From assembly GCA_003427395.1 (NCBI GenBank), contig BFEA01000087.1:705790-726731 (forward strand): a DNA stretch of 20,942 nt. The letters run 5' to 3'. Positions 1 through 7,859 of the stretch are shown piece after piece. This DNA is from Chara braunii. Taxonomy: Eukaryota > Streptophyta > Charophyceae > Charales > Characeae. Both the position numbers and the translations under genes were made by a program. Every line of letters starts with the position of its first letter. The first letter of the stretch is position 1. The notes beneath the pieces are model-generated. The model worked only from the letters and a program-made list of their open reading frames with translations, ran no database searches and was not told where the DNA came from.

Positions 1-2
1 GT

Positions 3-298
3 ATGATGTTATCCCGTAGAGGGATCACATGTGATGACCCTTACAATCCGACTTTCAATATCTGTATGCAGTGTGATATCGCCCTCTTCAATCCATGAAG
101 GCATTCACATCTTTCTAAGTTTGTTATTGCAAACCACTTTTTCATTGGCGAGTTGCCTGAACCTCTGCGCAATGCGACATGGTCTGAGCTCCTCATGACA
201 AGTTTGACAAGCATTCTCGCCCAAACGAGAGTCATGCGCGGTGGACAACATCGTTCAATATGTTCACATCTCCTTGTGTTTGATGCGATCCCCGGGCC
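3..298 (+). pseudogene. Helitron protein N-terminal region (DUF6570-like), left half
   Basis: Frame 3 reads through a Cys-containing start (TCDDPY...NICMQCDIALF), then FVIANHFFIGELPEPLRNAT, then SHLLVFDAIPGP. The order (paired Cys, an 'aNglwiGelPe.L..lt' stretch, then a hydrophobic 'viaFd.p' strand) is what I remember for the DUF6570-type segment at the N-terminus of Helitron helicase-like proteins. An in-frame TGA at 96-98 breaks it. The similarity stops at about base 298. The continuation (GPTTLLPKALTKDM...) resumes at about 7855, so this is the upstream half of the gene that continues at 7860. The true start codon is probably upstream of the window. Assignment rests on remembered family patterns, not on a search. 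Confidence 0.7.
293..298. repeat. Candidate target-site duplication, left copy (CGGGCC)
   Basis: CGGGCC occurs here and again at 7854-7859, exactly where the Helitron reading frame stops and resumes. Removing 299-7859 gives a continuous reading frame across the junction (...DAIPGP then TTLLPK...). A 6-mer match by itself is weak; its position at both breakpoints gives it value. Confidence 0.5.
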
Positions 299-995
299 AG
301 CGGCCACGTTGTCGAGCGCATCGGTCCCACACGGGGACCCTTTTGGCCGCGTCACGCAGGATTTTGCGAGACTTGTCGCGGAGAGCCTTTGCCGCTCCGG
401 CCGAGTGCGCCAGCCGTACCTCTTCAGAGCTTCTACGACAGGACAGGGTCACGCGAGGCACTGCTTACTTCCACCTGCGGGAGCTGTTACCATCCCTTAG
501 GTGGGTGTATCCCCGCCGAGCTACTGAACCACATGCAAAAGTTTTTCGTATGCAATTGCAGAGGTGGCCCAGCCGAGGGAGTTTCTCGCTCGCTGTAGCA
601 TAGGGGATACGCGCGGTCGAACCCCCAAAAATCAAACTCATACGTGAATCGCCGTACTGGAGGGATGAAGTCCCAAACGCAATTCGACGCCGGTCGACTA
701 GGACGCGCTACACACACCACGCGTTACGCCACAATACTCACACTTACCACGCATAAGACACGAAGATACATAAAACAACCACTACAACCAACACCACAAC
801 ACCGCAATACTCCTAGTCCCTTCAGTATCCGACCCATAACTTTACGCGACGAAAGTCGGAGAGCGCTGCACGCGATGATTTAGTATAAGATCGCGCGGAC
901 GCACTACCCACGCATACCAATTCGCTATGCAGCTCTACGCGAGTGCTTGCTATGGTGGCACATTGTGTGTTGCCCATACCCAAATGGCCTATTCT
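299..995. other. Left flank of the insertion, no gene seen
   Basis: The first part (299-700) is GC-rich with frequent CG dinucleotides; 700-860 is rich in AC (CACAC, ACAACCACTACAACC style). Open frames of up to about 120 codons here overlap each other on both strands and show no family motif. No repeats shared with the right end of the insertion were found by eye. Confidence 0.5.
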
Positions 996-1231
996 GAGCC
1001 ATGGGGTAGGCTCCGACGCTCAGGCGTTGGTTGAGGCGCGCGCTAAGGGAGGTAACTCTTTAGCGGATGCAAACCCGGCCTGAGGGTCTTTCCGTCTTCT
1101 GCACCCTGAGGTGTCCCAAAGGGTGCGGGGTAAGACGGCCCCTAGGGCAGGAGGGAATTTGGAGTGGTGGTGAGTTGTCTGGCGCACCACCAGTGACACG
1201 CTAACCCTTCCACCCGGAACTTTATCGTTCC
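996..1231 (+). other. Cluster of six hairpins, candidate structured RNA
   Basis: Six stems follow one another in 236 bases: GAGCC/GGCTC (996-1013); CGACGC/GCGTTG with loop TCAG (1014-1029, abutting the first); CGCTAA/TTAGCG enclosing GAG-GTAA-CTC (1041-1065), whose GTAA loop fits the GNRA tetraloop pattern; a nested stem CCGTCTT/AAGACGG enclosing GCACCCT/AGGGTGC (1092-1138); TGGTGGTG/CACCACCA (1165-1192); and GGAAC/GTTCC (1216-1231). I could not match the set to RNase P, SRP RNA, snRNAs, group I or II introns or known ribozymes. The strand is assigned only because the GTAA loop reads as GNRA on +. Short stems arise by chance; the 7+7 nested stem and the 8-bp stem are the strongest. Confidence 0.35.
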
Positions 1232-1741
1232 ACCAAAATAAACTTCAACAGGAAAACGAAGCAAAACTCTTAACATCATCAGATAGGACATCATCGGGAT
1301 TAGCCCTGAGGGGGTTACCCGAATGTACGCTTACTTGGATTATTACCTCAACAGAACAGGGTTAGAACAAACTCGCTCAAACACAAAGGTTGTGGGGTAG
1401 TTCACTCTCACGACAATAGTGTGGTTTGCCCATCTGAATCCAAGACACGATCACTCCACATAGCTCAACTGAGACACTTTCATACATACCTGCAATCACC
1501 TCACAGAATCAAGCAAAGTTCCACGCACTACACGGGGTCAATTCCAACCAACCTCTCCACTCAAAACCCTTGCTTCAACCATGCAAGCCCCAACCTCCAG
1601 CCAACCAGCCATAATTAAATACTCAGTACCTTTGTTAAATGGCCATTCAATAAAAGTCTGGGTGGAACCTTAACAAAACAAATAAGATCACCAGGGCTAA
1701 AGCCTTTTTAAGTTGAGTATTGAGGGTGAATTGGGGTTGAG

Positions 1742-1893
1742 TCGTAGATCGACGAATCGGCAACCGACCTGTTATCAGTGATAACAGAAGAGTAGTCAGG
1801 CTGGCCAAGTCCGACCTTCAAATAAACGCATAGGCCTGCACCACAGTACAGGTCAAAGAGAATTCACTCCTAGGTTCCGCTCAGGCGAGGAAC
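1742..1893. other. Run of adjacent short hairpins
   Basis: Three hairpins are separated by single bases: TCGT/ACGA (1742-1755), TCGG/CCGA with loop CAA (1757-1767), and CTGTTATCA/TGATAACAG with one unpaired base (1769-1787). Further along are GGCCTG/CAGGTC (1833-1854) and GTTCC/GGAAC (1874-1893). The last encloses CGCTCAGGCG, also found in the 1014-1029 hairpin. The 9-bp palindrome is the only one unlikely on its own; the tight spacing is the notable point. Function is unknown. Confidence 0.35.
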
Positions 1894-1937
1894 ACTTCTC
1901 ACATCCTAACTCCTCTACCTGACTGAATGTATTATAA

Positions 1938-2034
1938 GGCAGCGCTTCCCGTAGAAAAAGTGCTTTCCCAGAATTTTTACGAGTCCAAAATGACTAACTC
2001 TTTCAGTTTTGCAGAAATTTCGGCAGCGCTTCCC
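1938..2034 (+). repeat. Two copies of GGCAGCGCTTCCC, 84 bp apart
   Basis: The 13-mer GGCAGCGCTTCCC occurs at 1938-1950 and 2022-2034, followed in each by a similar tail (GTAG and ATAG). A short direct repeat of this kind could be the trace of a small duplication. No function is evident. Confidence 0.4.
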
Positions 2035-2433
2035 ATAGGGACAGGAGGCTACCAAGATTTATACAGAGCTGAAACTAGAAATACAAGACAAAACTATACT
2101 TGGGATTAATTTCCGAGCCCTGCTTGGTAGCTTAGGCTCAACATTAGTCTACATGCCCTCTGAGTGAGGCCATGAACCAATGCTGATCCTAACCCCCAAC
2201 AGGGTCAGTCCTATCTCACACCAAGCTTCCCTCCCATCATCCATCTCAACTGCCTATGGCTCCATCACTAAGCGAGCATCTACAACAACTACCCTATCCA
2301 AAAGATGTCCCAAGTGAGAGCCCACAAGCATGCATGCGCAGACATCTCTCACAATCCCACATTGATTCAGCCACGTAGTTCGTGAGATCCCTCAGTTCTT
2401 CCCTTTTATGTCCCCCTCACTTATGGCATAGGA
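2035..2433. other. No gene seen
   Basis: Mixed-composition sequence with stops in all frames leading up to the stem-loop array. I see no repeat, hairpin of note or motif. Confidence 0.5.
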
Positions 2434-3634
2434 TCAGGCAAGGCCCTAACCTAAGGGTATGCCCGACCTGCCTAGGTAAATAAGTAAGGTACGCACAACC
2501 GGTCTGCCCTAACCTAAGGGTGTGCCCAACATAACATAAACTATATACATAAAGCATATGACCAGACTGCCCTAACCTAAGGGTGTGTCTGGCTTCTGCT
2601 TAACTGATGATATGAAGCATAGGGCTAGACTGCCCCAACCTAGGGGTGTGCCTAGCCAGCCTTATACAAAGTCACATATGGCATAGAGTTAAACAGCCCC
2701 AACCTAGGGGTATGCTTAACCTGCCTAGCACATACACGAACGACGAATGGTTGGACCGCCCTAACCTAAGGGTACGTCCAACCCACAAAACATCAACGAC
2801 AAAGGCATATCGCTAGGCCGCCCCAACCTAGGGGTACGCCTAGTTAGCTTACACAGTTTAAGTTACATAAGGCATGATCTGCCTGAACAAAGTACAACGA
2901 CGTATGGCTAAGCCGTCCTAACCTAAGGGTACGCTTAGCCTCCGTAACGACAGTATAAACAACCACGAAAACTTGCACAAACTTTATGACTTTCCTTTTC
3001 TTCTTAGATAGATAGTCAGACCTACCCAACCTAGGGAGACATCCGATTCTGCTATGTGTTTAGAAGGGAAAATAAAAGCAAGTTTATACTAACTTTCTGA
3101 CCTTTTGTGTTATTACAAGCATAGGACTGAACCGCCCTAACCTAAGGTTACGTCCAGCCTGCCCGAGTTACCATCCTTATACTCTTCACTTGCTTTCTTT
3201 TTCCTCTTATGATACCTGACTTATTGACTGGCTTTCCCAACCTAGGGTGCCCGGTCTGTCAGAAATATAAGTTTAATAATACATATATCCAAATTTTACA
3301 CTCGAGGTGACACTTCTGTTCACGGCTTATGGCTGAGCCGCCCTAACCTAAGGGTACGCTCAGTCTTATGTCCTTGCTCCCTCAGAAAAAACAAACAAGG
3401 CTGGGGTCACGCAACCTAGAATGCCCCAGTTCTGCTTCAAGAACCCACAAAAGAAACATCAGGAAACTGACCTTCCCAACCTAGGGTGTCCGGTTCCCTG
3501 TTCAGAAACCCTCAAAGAAACGGCGACTGAGCCATCCAACCTAGGGTAGGCCCAATCCTAAAAAGGTCATTCAGACAGCCCAGCAAACAAAAATAAACAT
3601 AGCACTGAGTCCACACCAACCTAGGGGAAGTCAG
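2434..3634. repeat. Array of 16 stem-loops with invariant AACCTA loop
   Basis: Loops AACCTA start at 2448, 2511, 2574, 2637, 2701, 2763, 2825, 2920, 3028, 3139, 3239, 3345, 3413, 3478, 3538 and 3618. In most copies the inner stem is CCCT/AGGG or CCCC/GGGG. An asymmetric internal loop (usually TG or CG against TGT, TAT or TAC) separates it from an outer stem of 6-8 bp whose sequence varies: CCAGAC/GTCTGG (2562-2592), GGTTGGAC/GTCCAACC (2749-2783), GGCTAAGC/GCTTAGCC (2906-2940), GGCTGAGC/GCTCAGTC (3331-3365). Copies 2, 9 and 16 have poorly paired arms, and copy 13 keeps the outer stem but loses most of the inner one. Several units are preceded by a GCATA-type box. The transcribed strand, if any, is unknown; I know of no described family with this layout. 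Confidence 0.85.
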
Positions 3635-4130
3635 CCTTGGGTTGACCCAGCCCAAGCATGCAAAACACCTTCAGCCCACCTTCCCCCAGTTCAACTTTGT
3701 CTGCATTCACTCAATCAGACATTTGATCTCTCATATACTTGTTCCTTTAGCCTTCACAGTGCATGTCCTGACGTGCATAACAAAAAAGAAAAGTAATAGC
3801 TTCACCTAGTTAAAGTTCAGATAGCCCGGGGATAATACATAGGGGAAGGGATCACACAAGTTATCGAAAGTATACCTGGAGTTCCCTGCCTCCAGAACCC
3901 CGCCTGGGCTCCGGCAGAGCTCCCGCAATCGGTGGGGCAACCTCCCACAGAGGCCTTGGCACGGACCTACGGGTTGCAATCCCGCCTGTCGCCTTCCTCT
4001 CGGCACCAAGAGACTAGGCTTAAACTTAGAAAGGCAGAAATAGAATAAGTCAGACTCTCAGATGGGTGCTCTCAGACTCGCATGGGAGGGCCTTGAAACC
4101 TTCAGCGCCTGAGGGCCCCGCAATGAGGGC
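3635..4130. other. No gene seen; GC-rich stretch
   Basis: Directly after the array is a short TGGGT/ACCCA hairpin (about 3638-3649). The part at 3880-4010 is GC-rich with CGGG/CCCG around a 7-base loop near 3970-3984. No coding or RNA gene could be supported. Confidence 0.45.
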
Positions 4131-4830
4131 CAAAATACATGCAGCAGCAACCAGTCCAATCCTCAGCCGGACCCAGCATCCATACTCCTCTGACCACCCT
4201 TCAAGCCGCAACACCAACTCCTCCACCGAACTCAGTCCCTCGCGTATAGTGGGGGACTTGAACCAGCAAGGTACGGGATACACAACAGGTGGCACCGCAG
4301 TAACTAAACAACAGCATAGCAACGCACTGACTGGGTGCTGTGGTACCCTGTCCTGGCAGCAGCGTTCTATCCACTTTGGCAGCAGCCCTCCACCACTTAG
4401 CTGCAGTAACGCAGCCCCAGTAGCTGCTGCCCGGCGAGCCGCAGTAGGCGGTAATTGCCGACGGCAATATGCGGTGCCATGCAGAAGTCAACAGCAGGCA
4501 GCAGTATTCAGTAGTAGGCAGCTACCACCAGCAAGCGGCCACAGACTCACAGTTTGTGCTCGGCCAAAGCAGCGGCTGTGCGCAGCCAAGACAACAGCAG
4601 CGGTGTCCCACGGCCCGCAACTCCCAGCAGAGGCCGCAGTGGTACGGAGCTGTAGCCTGTACACAGCCCGCCCGCGCTGTAACAGCAAGCGGTGATCACT
4701 AGTATACTGCTTGTAGCAGTGGACCGTGCACGACATACAGCAGCTGGCCCTTCCCAGTAGTCAGAAAACCACAGCAGACTAGCCAGCCAGCGTGCTGAGG
4801 TGACCAGTTCCTACAGCAGCAGCCCACACC
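4131..4830. repeat. Imperfect CAG/CTG-rich tract
   Basis: The trinucleotide CAG and variants (GCAGCAG, CAGTAG, CAACAG) are strongly over-represented on the + strand, for example around 4365-4385, 4488-4524, 4566-4604 and 4812-4826. It is not a clean tandem array; units are separated by unrelated bases. Its composition keeps frames open on both strands (about 209 codons + from 4066 and about 96 codons - at 4201-4491), which explains the long but domain-less open frames here. Confidence 0.55.
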
Positions 4831-5243
4831 TCACAACCCCTTTTAGTATACTTGGACGCCTGGTGAGTACCACTTAAAAGTGCTGTATTATCTACGGGCC
4901 GGCAGGGGGAGGTCATCATAAGGCTAAGGAACAGATCTACGTGCTGGGCATGACCAGATGCATATTATCAGAGTCACTAGCTGCTGAGTCTGCTGTATCA
5001 TCGCAACTTTCGTTGGAACCGAGCTCGGGGACCTACCCTGCCCTTACCAGCCCGAATCCCCACTTTTCCTTGTCGTGCCTAGCTGTCATTCCATCTAGAT
5101 CCACACTGCCTCAACTGAGTGTGGTAGGACCAGTTAGTGTCTAACATGAAGGTAGTCACGGAGCTGAGGGGTGGCTGAGGGCTATATGAGGATGATGGTC
5201 GCTACTATAAGCACCCCGGCGATGACCTTGAGTCTAGAGGGGG
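4831..5243. other. No gene seen
   Basis: Unique-looking sequence without a recognisable domain; open frames are below about 70 codons. It leads into the A-rich tract. Confidence 0.45.
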
Positions 5244-5254
5244 AAAAAAAACGC

Positions 5255-5279
<25 letters not shown>
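5244..5279. repeat. Poly(A) tract
   Basis: A run of 8 A (5244-5251), then CGC, then 25 A (5255-5279). It could be the 3' tail of a retroposed copy inserted in + orientation, but no element body or target duplication was identified beside it. A simple homopolymer is equally possible. Confidence 0.8.
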
Positions 5280-5285
<6 letters not shown>

Positions 5286-5591
5286 TCACAATCATGCTCC
5301 TCACTCCAGTGTTTATTAAACGTAGAAAAATGACATTTGCTTGGCCAGGTAAGAAGTTACCTTCCCTTCCCTTGCTCACACACACACTTGTACACATAAG
5401 AGGACCGCCGCGTTGATCTTTGGACAGGAGCGCTGAAAGGCAAATGGCAGGCATAAGAGGAATGTTAGGAAGAGACGTATGGATCTGCCCCTAGAAGAGG
5501 CTAGATGCATTGCCGAATCCCCTGTCAGAGTAATACGCAGCTTGTTACCCCGCCCCACTTTCGATATACCCCGTATCCTCAACTTTTGGCG

Positions 5592-5596
<5 letters not shown>
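5280..5596. other. No gene seen; GTAAGT before the CT tract
   Basis: No domain is visible. A splice-donor-like GGTAAGT sits at 5591-5597 immediately before the (TC)n run. Without a recognisable exon it is not evidence of a gene. Confidence 0.4.
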
Positions 5597-5657
<61 letters not shown>

Positions 5658-5662
5658 GTCTG
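5597..5662. repeat. (TC)n microsatellite with TGTC tail
   Basis: Uninterrupted TC dinucleotides from 5597 to about 5653, then TCTG/TGTC units to 5662. Any Ser-Leu repeat translated from it is an artefact of the dinucleotide. Confidence 0.95.
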
Positions 5663-5700
5663 TGCGTACTCACTTTGCACTCATACTCCACGATCGCACG

Positions 5701-5745
5701 AAGAAAGCAAAAAGAAGAAGAAAAAAATAAAAATAAAAAAAAATG
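5701..5745. repeat. A-rich low-complexity tract
   Basis: Purine-rich, A-dominated sequence (AAGAAG and AAATAAAA units). Confidence 0.8.
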
Positions 5746-6702
5746 AGGACGTACCTCCGCCTAGAAGCCGACCAGGTGCATGGCTCGATGGACTCGTGTA
5801 TGGCCACACACAGGCATACTCAGTCTCCGACCACGACCGGACAGCCCAGCGGCAGTCATGAAGACGGACACCGTGGCTGGCACATGGGCACCTGCCAGCC
5901 GTAGTCGAGTATGGAGGCAACCTGCTTCAGCGAAACAAGGATGAATCCTGGGCAAGATCGTGTAGGTGTACACACTCCTGGTCATGTCCACGGAGAGTTA
6001 GAACGGGGCTACTTCCGTCGATCGATGAGCCATACATACTAGCCAACCGGTGAGTTTCCAATCTCGCACCTCCCCCACGCCTACTTCCTTCGAGAGTAAA
6101 CCCGCAACAAATCCCAGGCCAGAATATGGCTAGGTACAGATCTTTAATCCCCCCATAGCGGGGCGCGGCTCCTGCAGCTCATACCGCCCGAACCACCATC
6201 CTAACAAGAAATCTGACCCTGCCATCTGACTCGTAGCATGCCGAAACCCCCATCTAGCACTTTCGTTCGTCCAAAACGGTCAAGAGACGGCCGAGATCCG
6301 TCGACTTCCACTCCCACCATAGCCGTTTCATGGCATCTCCGCGCACCACTCTTCTGGTCTTCCTCCCTTCCCACCAACTCTCTCCCCAATCCAGCAACGC
6401 CACTTGATTCGCCTAGCCTCAAACCTTAGGTTAGCACCTCCCACAGCCAAATTTCATCAGGAAGTAAGTACGTTGTGGCCTTTCATTCCACCATACCTCC
6501 TAACTTCGTCGTCTGTTTTCTTCCTCCTCCTTCGAATGCACCTGGCGTGGTACCTCGTCCAGGTTCATTCTTCTGTTACTGTTATTTCCACCCTGGTTGC
6601 CCAGCGCTCTCCCGCGCTCTCTCCCTCTCCTCTGATCCTCCCTTTCTCACTTTCTATACTCCTTCCTCCCCAGCGCCGGACACTACTCACTATGGGAACC
6701 GA
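5746..6702. other. No gene supported
   Basis: Several overlapping open frames of 60-150 codons occur on both strands, Pro/Ser-rich on + (6238-6429, 6404-6856, 6475-6918), but none shows a family motif and they contradict each other. A GTAAGTAC donor-like sequence is present near 6463-6470. A decayed exon-containing host fragment is possible, not demonstrable. Confidence 0.4.
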
Positions 6703-6848
6703 AGAGAGAGTCCAACCTCTCTTATTTATACAAACCCGCCGTGGGCGGGGCCATGCCAATCTCCTCTATACCGGTCCAATTTTACCAGATGTCCCGAAGG
6801 ACCAGGCCTCAGAACACAGGTGCCCCTGCAGTCCGTGGATGTATCCAC
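6703..6848. other. Palindromes around a TATA-like and GC-box-like sequence
   Basis: AGAGAG/CTCTCT (within 6703-6722) abuts TTATTTATA (6722-6730). Then comes CCCGCC-GTG-GGCGGG (6735-6749), which contains a GC-box-like GGGCGGGG, and 85 bases on GTGGAT-GT-ATCCAC (6835-6848). The order TATA then GC box is opposite to a usual + promoter, so promoter function is only a possibility. Confidence 0.3.
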
Positions 6849-6875
6849 AGGGCTAAGCTGCTGGGCTTCGCAGCG

Positions 6876-6973
6876 AAAAAGCGGTAGAAATAGAAAGAAA
6901 AATAAAAATAAGAAATGAGAAATAAAAATATAGAACCCAACGAAAACTAGAAAATTAGTAAAATAAGTGAAAA
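6876..6973. repeat. A-rich low-complexity tract
   Basis: AAATAAAAATA-type sequence with G interruptions, bordered on the right by a G/C-rich block (GGACCGGGGAGGGGGACC near 6977). Confidence 0.7.
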
Positions 6974-7828
6974 ACGGACCGGGGAGGGGGACCAATTGTA
7001 CCTAGTCCCAACCTCACGGGCCCGCGGCCGGGTTCCCCCCCCAGCAAAACCAAAAGGGATAATCCCATGGGACCCTCAACCCCCTAGTACAATCTATGCT
7101 GCTTTGCTGCTCTATTCTAACCTCAATCCCAAGATCTGCCTACTGATAGTACAATGACATAACCTATAAGGCTAAGCCTAAGTTTGGAAGAAATAGGCGC
7201 AACCCTCAATATAAAGAGTATGGCCAGCCAGCCCGACCTGCAAATAGCATCTCAGGCCATTTCTACCTCCTATGGTCTGCGCCCTTGGCTCCTAGGGCCG
7301 TACTTGGCTATTCTGGCGGCGCGGCTCCGCTGGCTTACCACACGAGCTGGCACCACCATGGCAGGACTGCGATCTGAGCATCTCAGGGCCGGCCACGACG
7401 CCTTCTTACCGCCTCCCCGCCGAAAGAACCCGCTTGCTACCTTTGTTAGTGTCGCCCTTCCTTGGCCTCACTGGTGGCTCCTACCAGCGCTAGTGCAAGG
7501 TCAGTCTGCCGTCTACAACTTGGCATGGTATAGCCCCGAGACCGCCGGCCTTCAATAGGTCAGGCGGCGCCCTTCGCCGGTCATGGTCCTACCAAGTCAA
7601 TACTACACCGTCCGAGTTCTTGTCCGTGCGTGCGGAGTTGCGACCGCCTCAGAGACTCTAGCGTGATACTCACTCACCCTACCGACGGCTAAGGGTCCTC
7701 TAAGCCCCAGACTTCGTCAGGCTAACGCGTGCCCACAAAGTGCACGCTCACACACTCTCTAATCAATACAAATGGGACGCGCCCTCAGATATCGTTAGGC
7801 GCGCTCTTCCTGTTAGCTGCAAAAACGT
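6974..7828. other. Right part of the insertion, no gene supported
   Basis: GC-rich blocks alternate with ordinary sequence. A frame of 124 codons (7184-7558, +) has no recognised domain. A hairpin GCGTGC/GCACGC lies at 7727-7747. Confidence 0.4.
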
Positions 7829-7858
7829 GCCCAAATACCCTTGTAAGGGTATTCGGGC
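7829..7858. other. 30-nt near-palindrome at the right junction of the insertion
   Basis: Arms GCCCAAATACCCTT and AAGGGTATTCGGGC pair over 14 positions with one mismatch (A opposite C) around a GT centre. The inner 9 bp are perfect. The 3' arm ends inside the candidate target duplication (7854-7859), so the structure straddles the junction between inserted and Helitron sequence. A terminal or subterminal hairpin of the inserted element is one reading. Confidence 0.6.
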
Positions 7859-7859
7859 C
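7854..7859. repeat. Candidate target-site duplication, right copy (CGGGCC)
   Basis: Matches 293-298. Immediately after it the Helitron frame resumes with GPTTLLPKALTKDM. Confidence 0.5.

Larger units (their letters stand above)
299..7853. mobile_element. 7.55-kb insertion in the Helitron, no recognisable coding gene
   Basis: This segment separates two parts of one Helitron reading frame and is flanked by CGGGCC. No reverse transcriptase, integrase, transposase or other domain is recognisable in any frame; the longest open frames are short and low-complexity. I see no long terminal direct repeats, no TG...CA ends and no clear terminal inverted repeats, so class is undetermined. It contains several hairpin-rich blocks, a 16-unit stem-loop array, a CAG-rich tract, homopolymer A and CT tracts and a junction palindrome, and may be composite (nested insertions). 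A large non-autonomous element or a captured host segment are both possible. Orientation is unknown. Confidence 0.5.

Noticed and set aside
2434-3634. CRISPR-like or satellite array
   Set aside because: Only the hairpin core is shared, the arms and spacers vary together, spacing changes along the array, and the window is eukaryotic. It is neither a CRISPR nor a plain tandem satellite.
2434-3634. Telomere-like CCCTAA motifs in the array
   Set aside because: CCCTAA occurs once per unit inside a hairpin and never in tandem; nine units have CCCCAA or another variant instead.
4250-4266. B-box-like GGTTCAAGTCC on the minus strand (tRNA or SINE)
   Set aside because: The surrounding bases do not form a T stem or a 7-bp acceptor stem, and the A-box match is poor. 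No tRNA fold can be drawn.
4066-4695. 209-codon + strand frame
   Set aside because: It comes from CAG-rich composition, has an overlapping minus-strand frame, and shows no domain.
6238-6918. Overlapping Pro/Ser-rich + frames
   Set aside because: Several frames are open together with no family signal; GTAAGT-like sites alone do not make an exon.
299-7853. LTR retrotransposon as the inserted element
   Set aside because: No shared terminal direct repeats, TG...CA ends, primer-binding site or pol domain were found by eye. A full self-alignment would be needed to exclude degraded LTRs.
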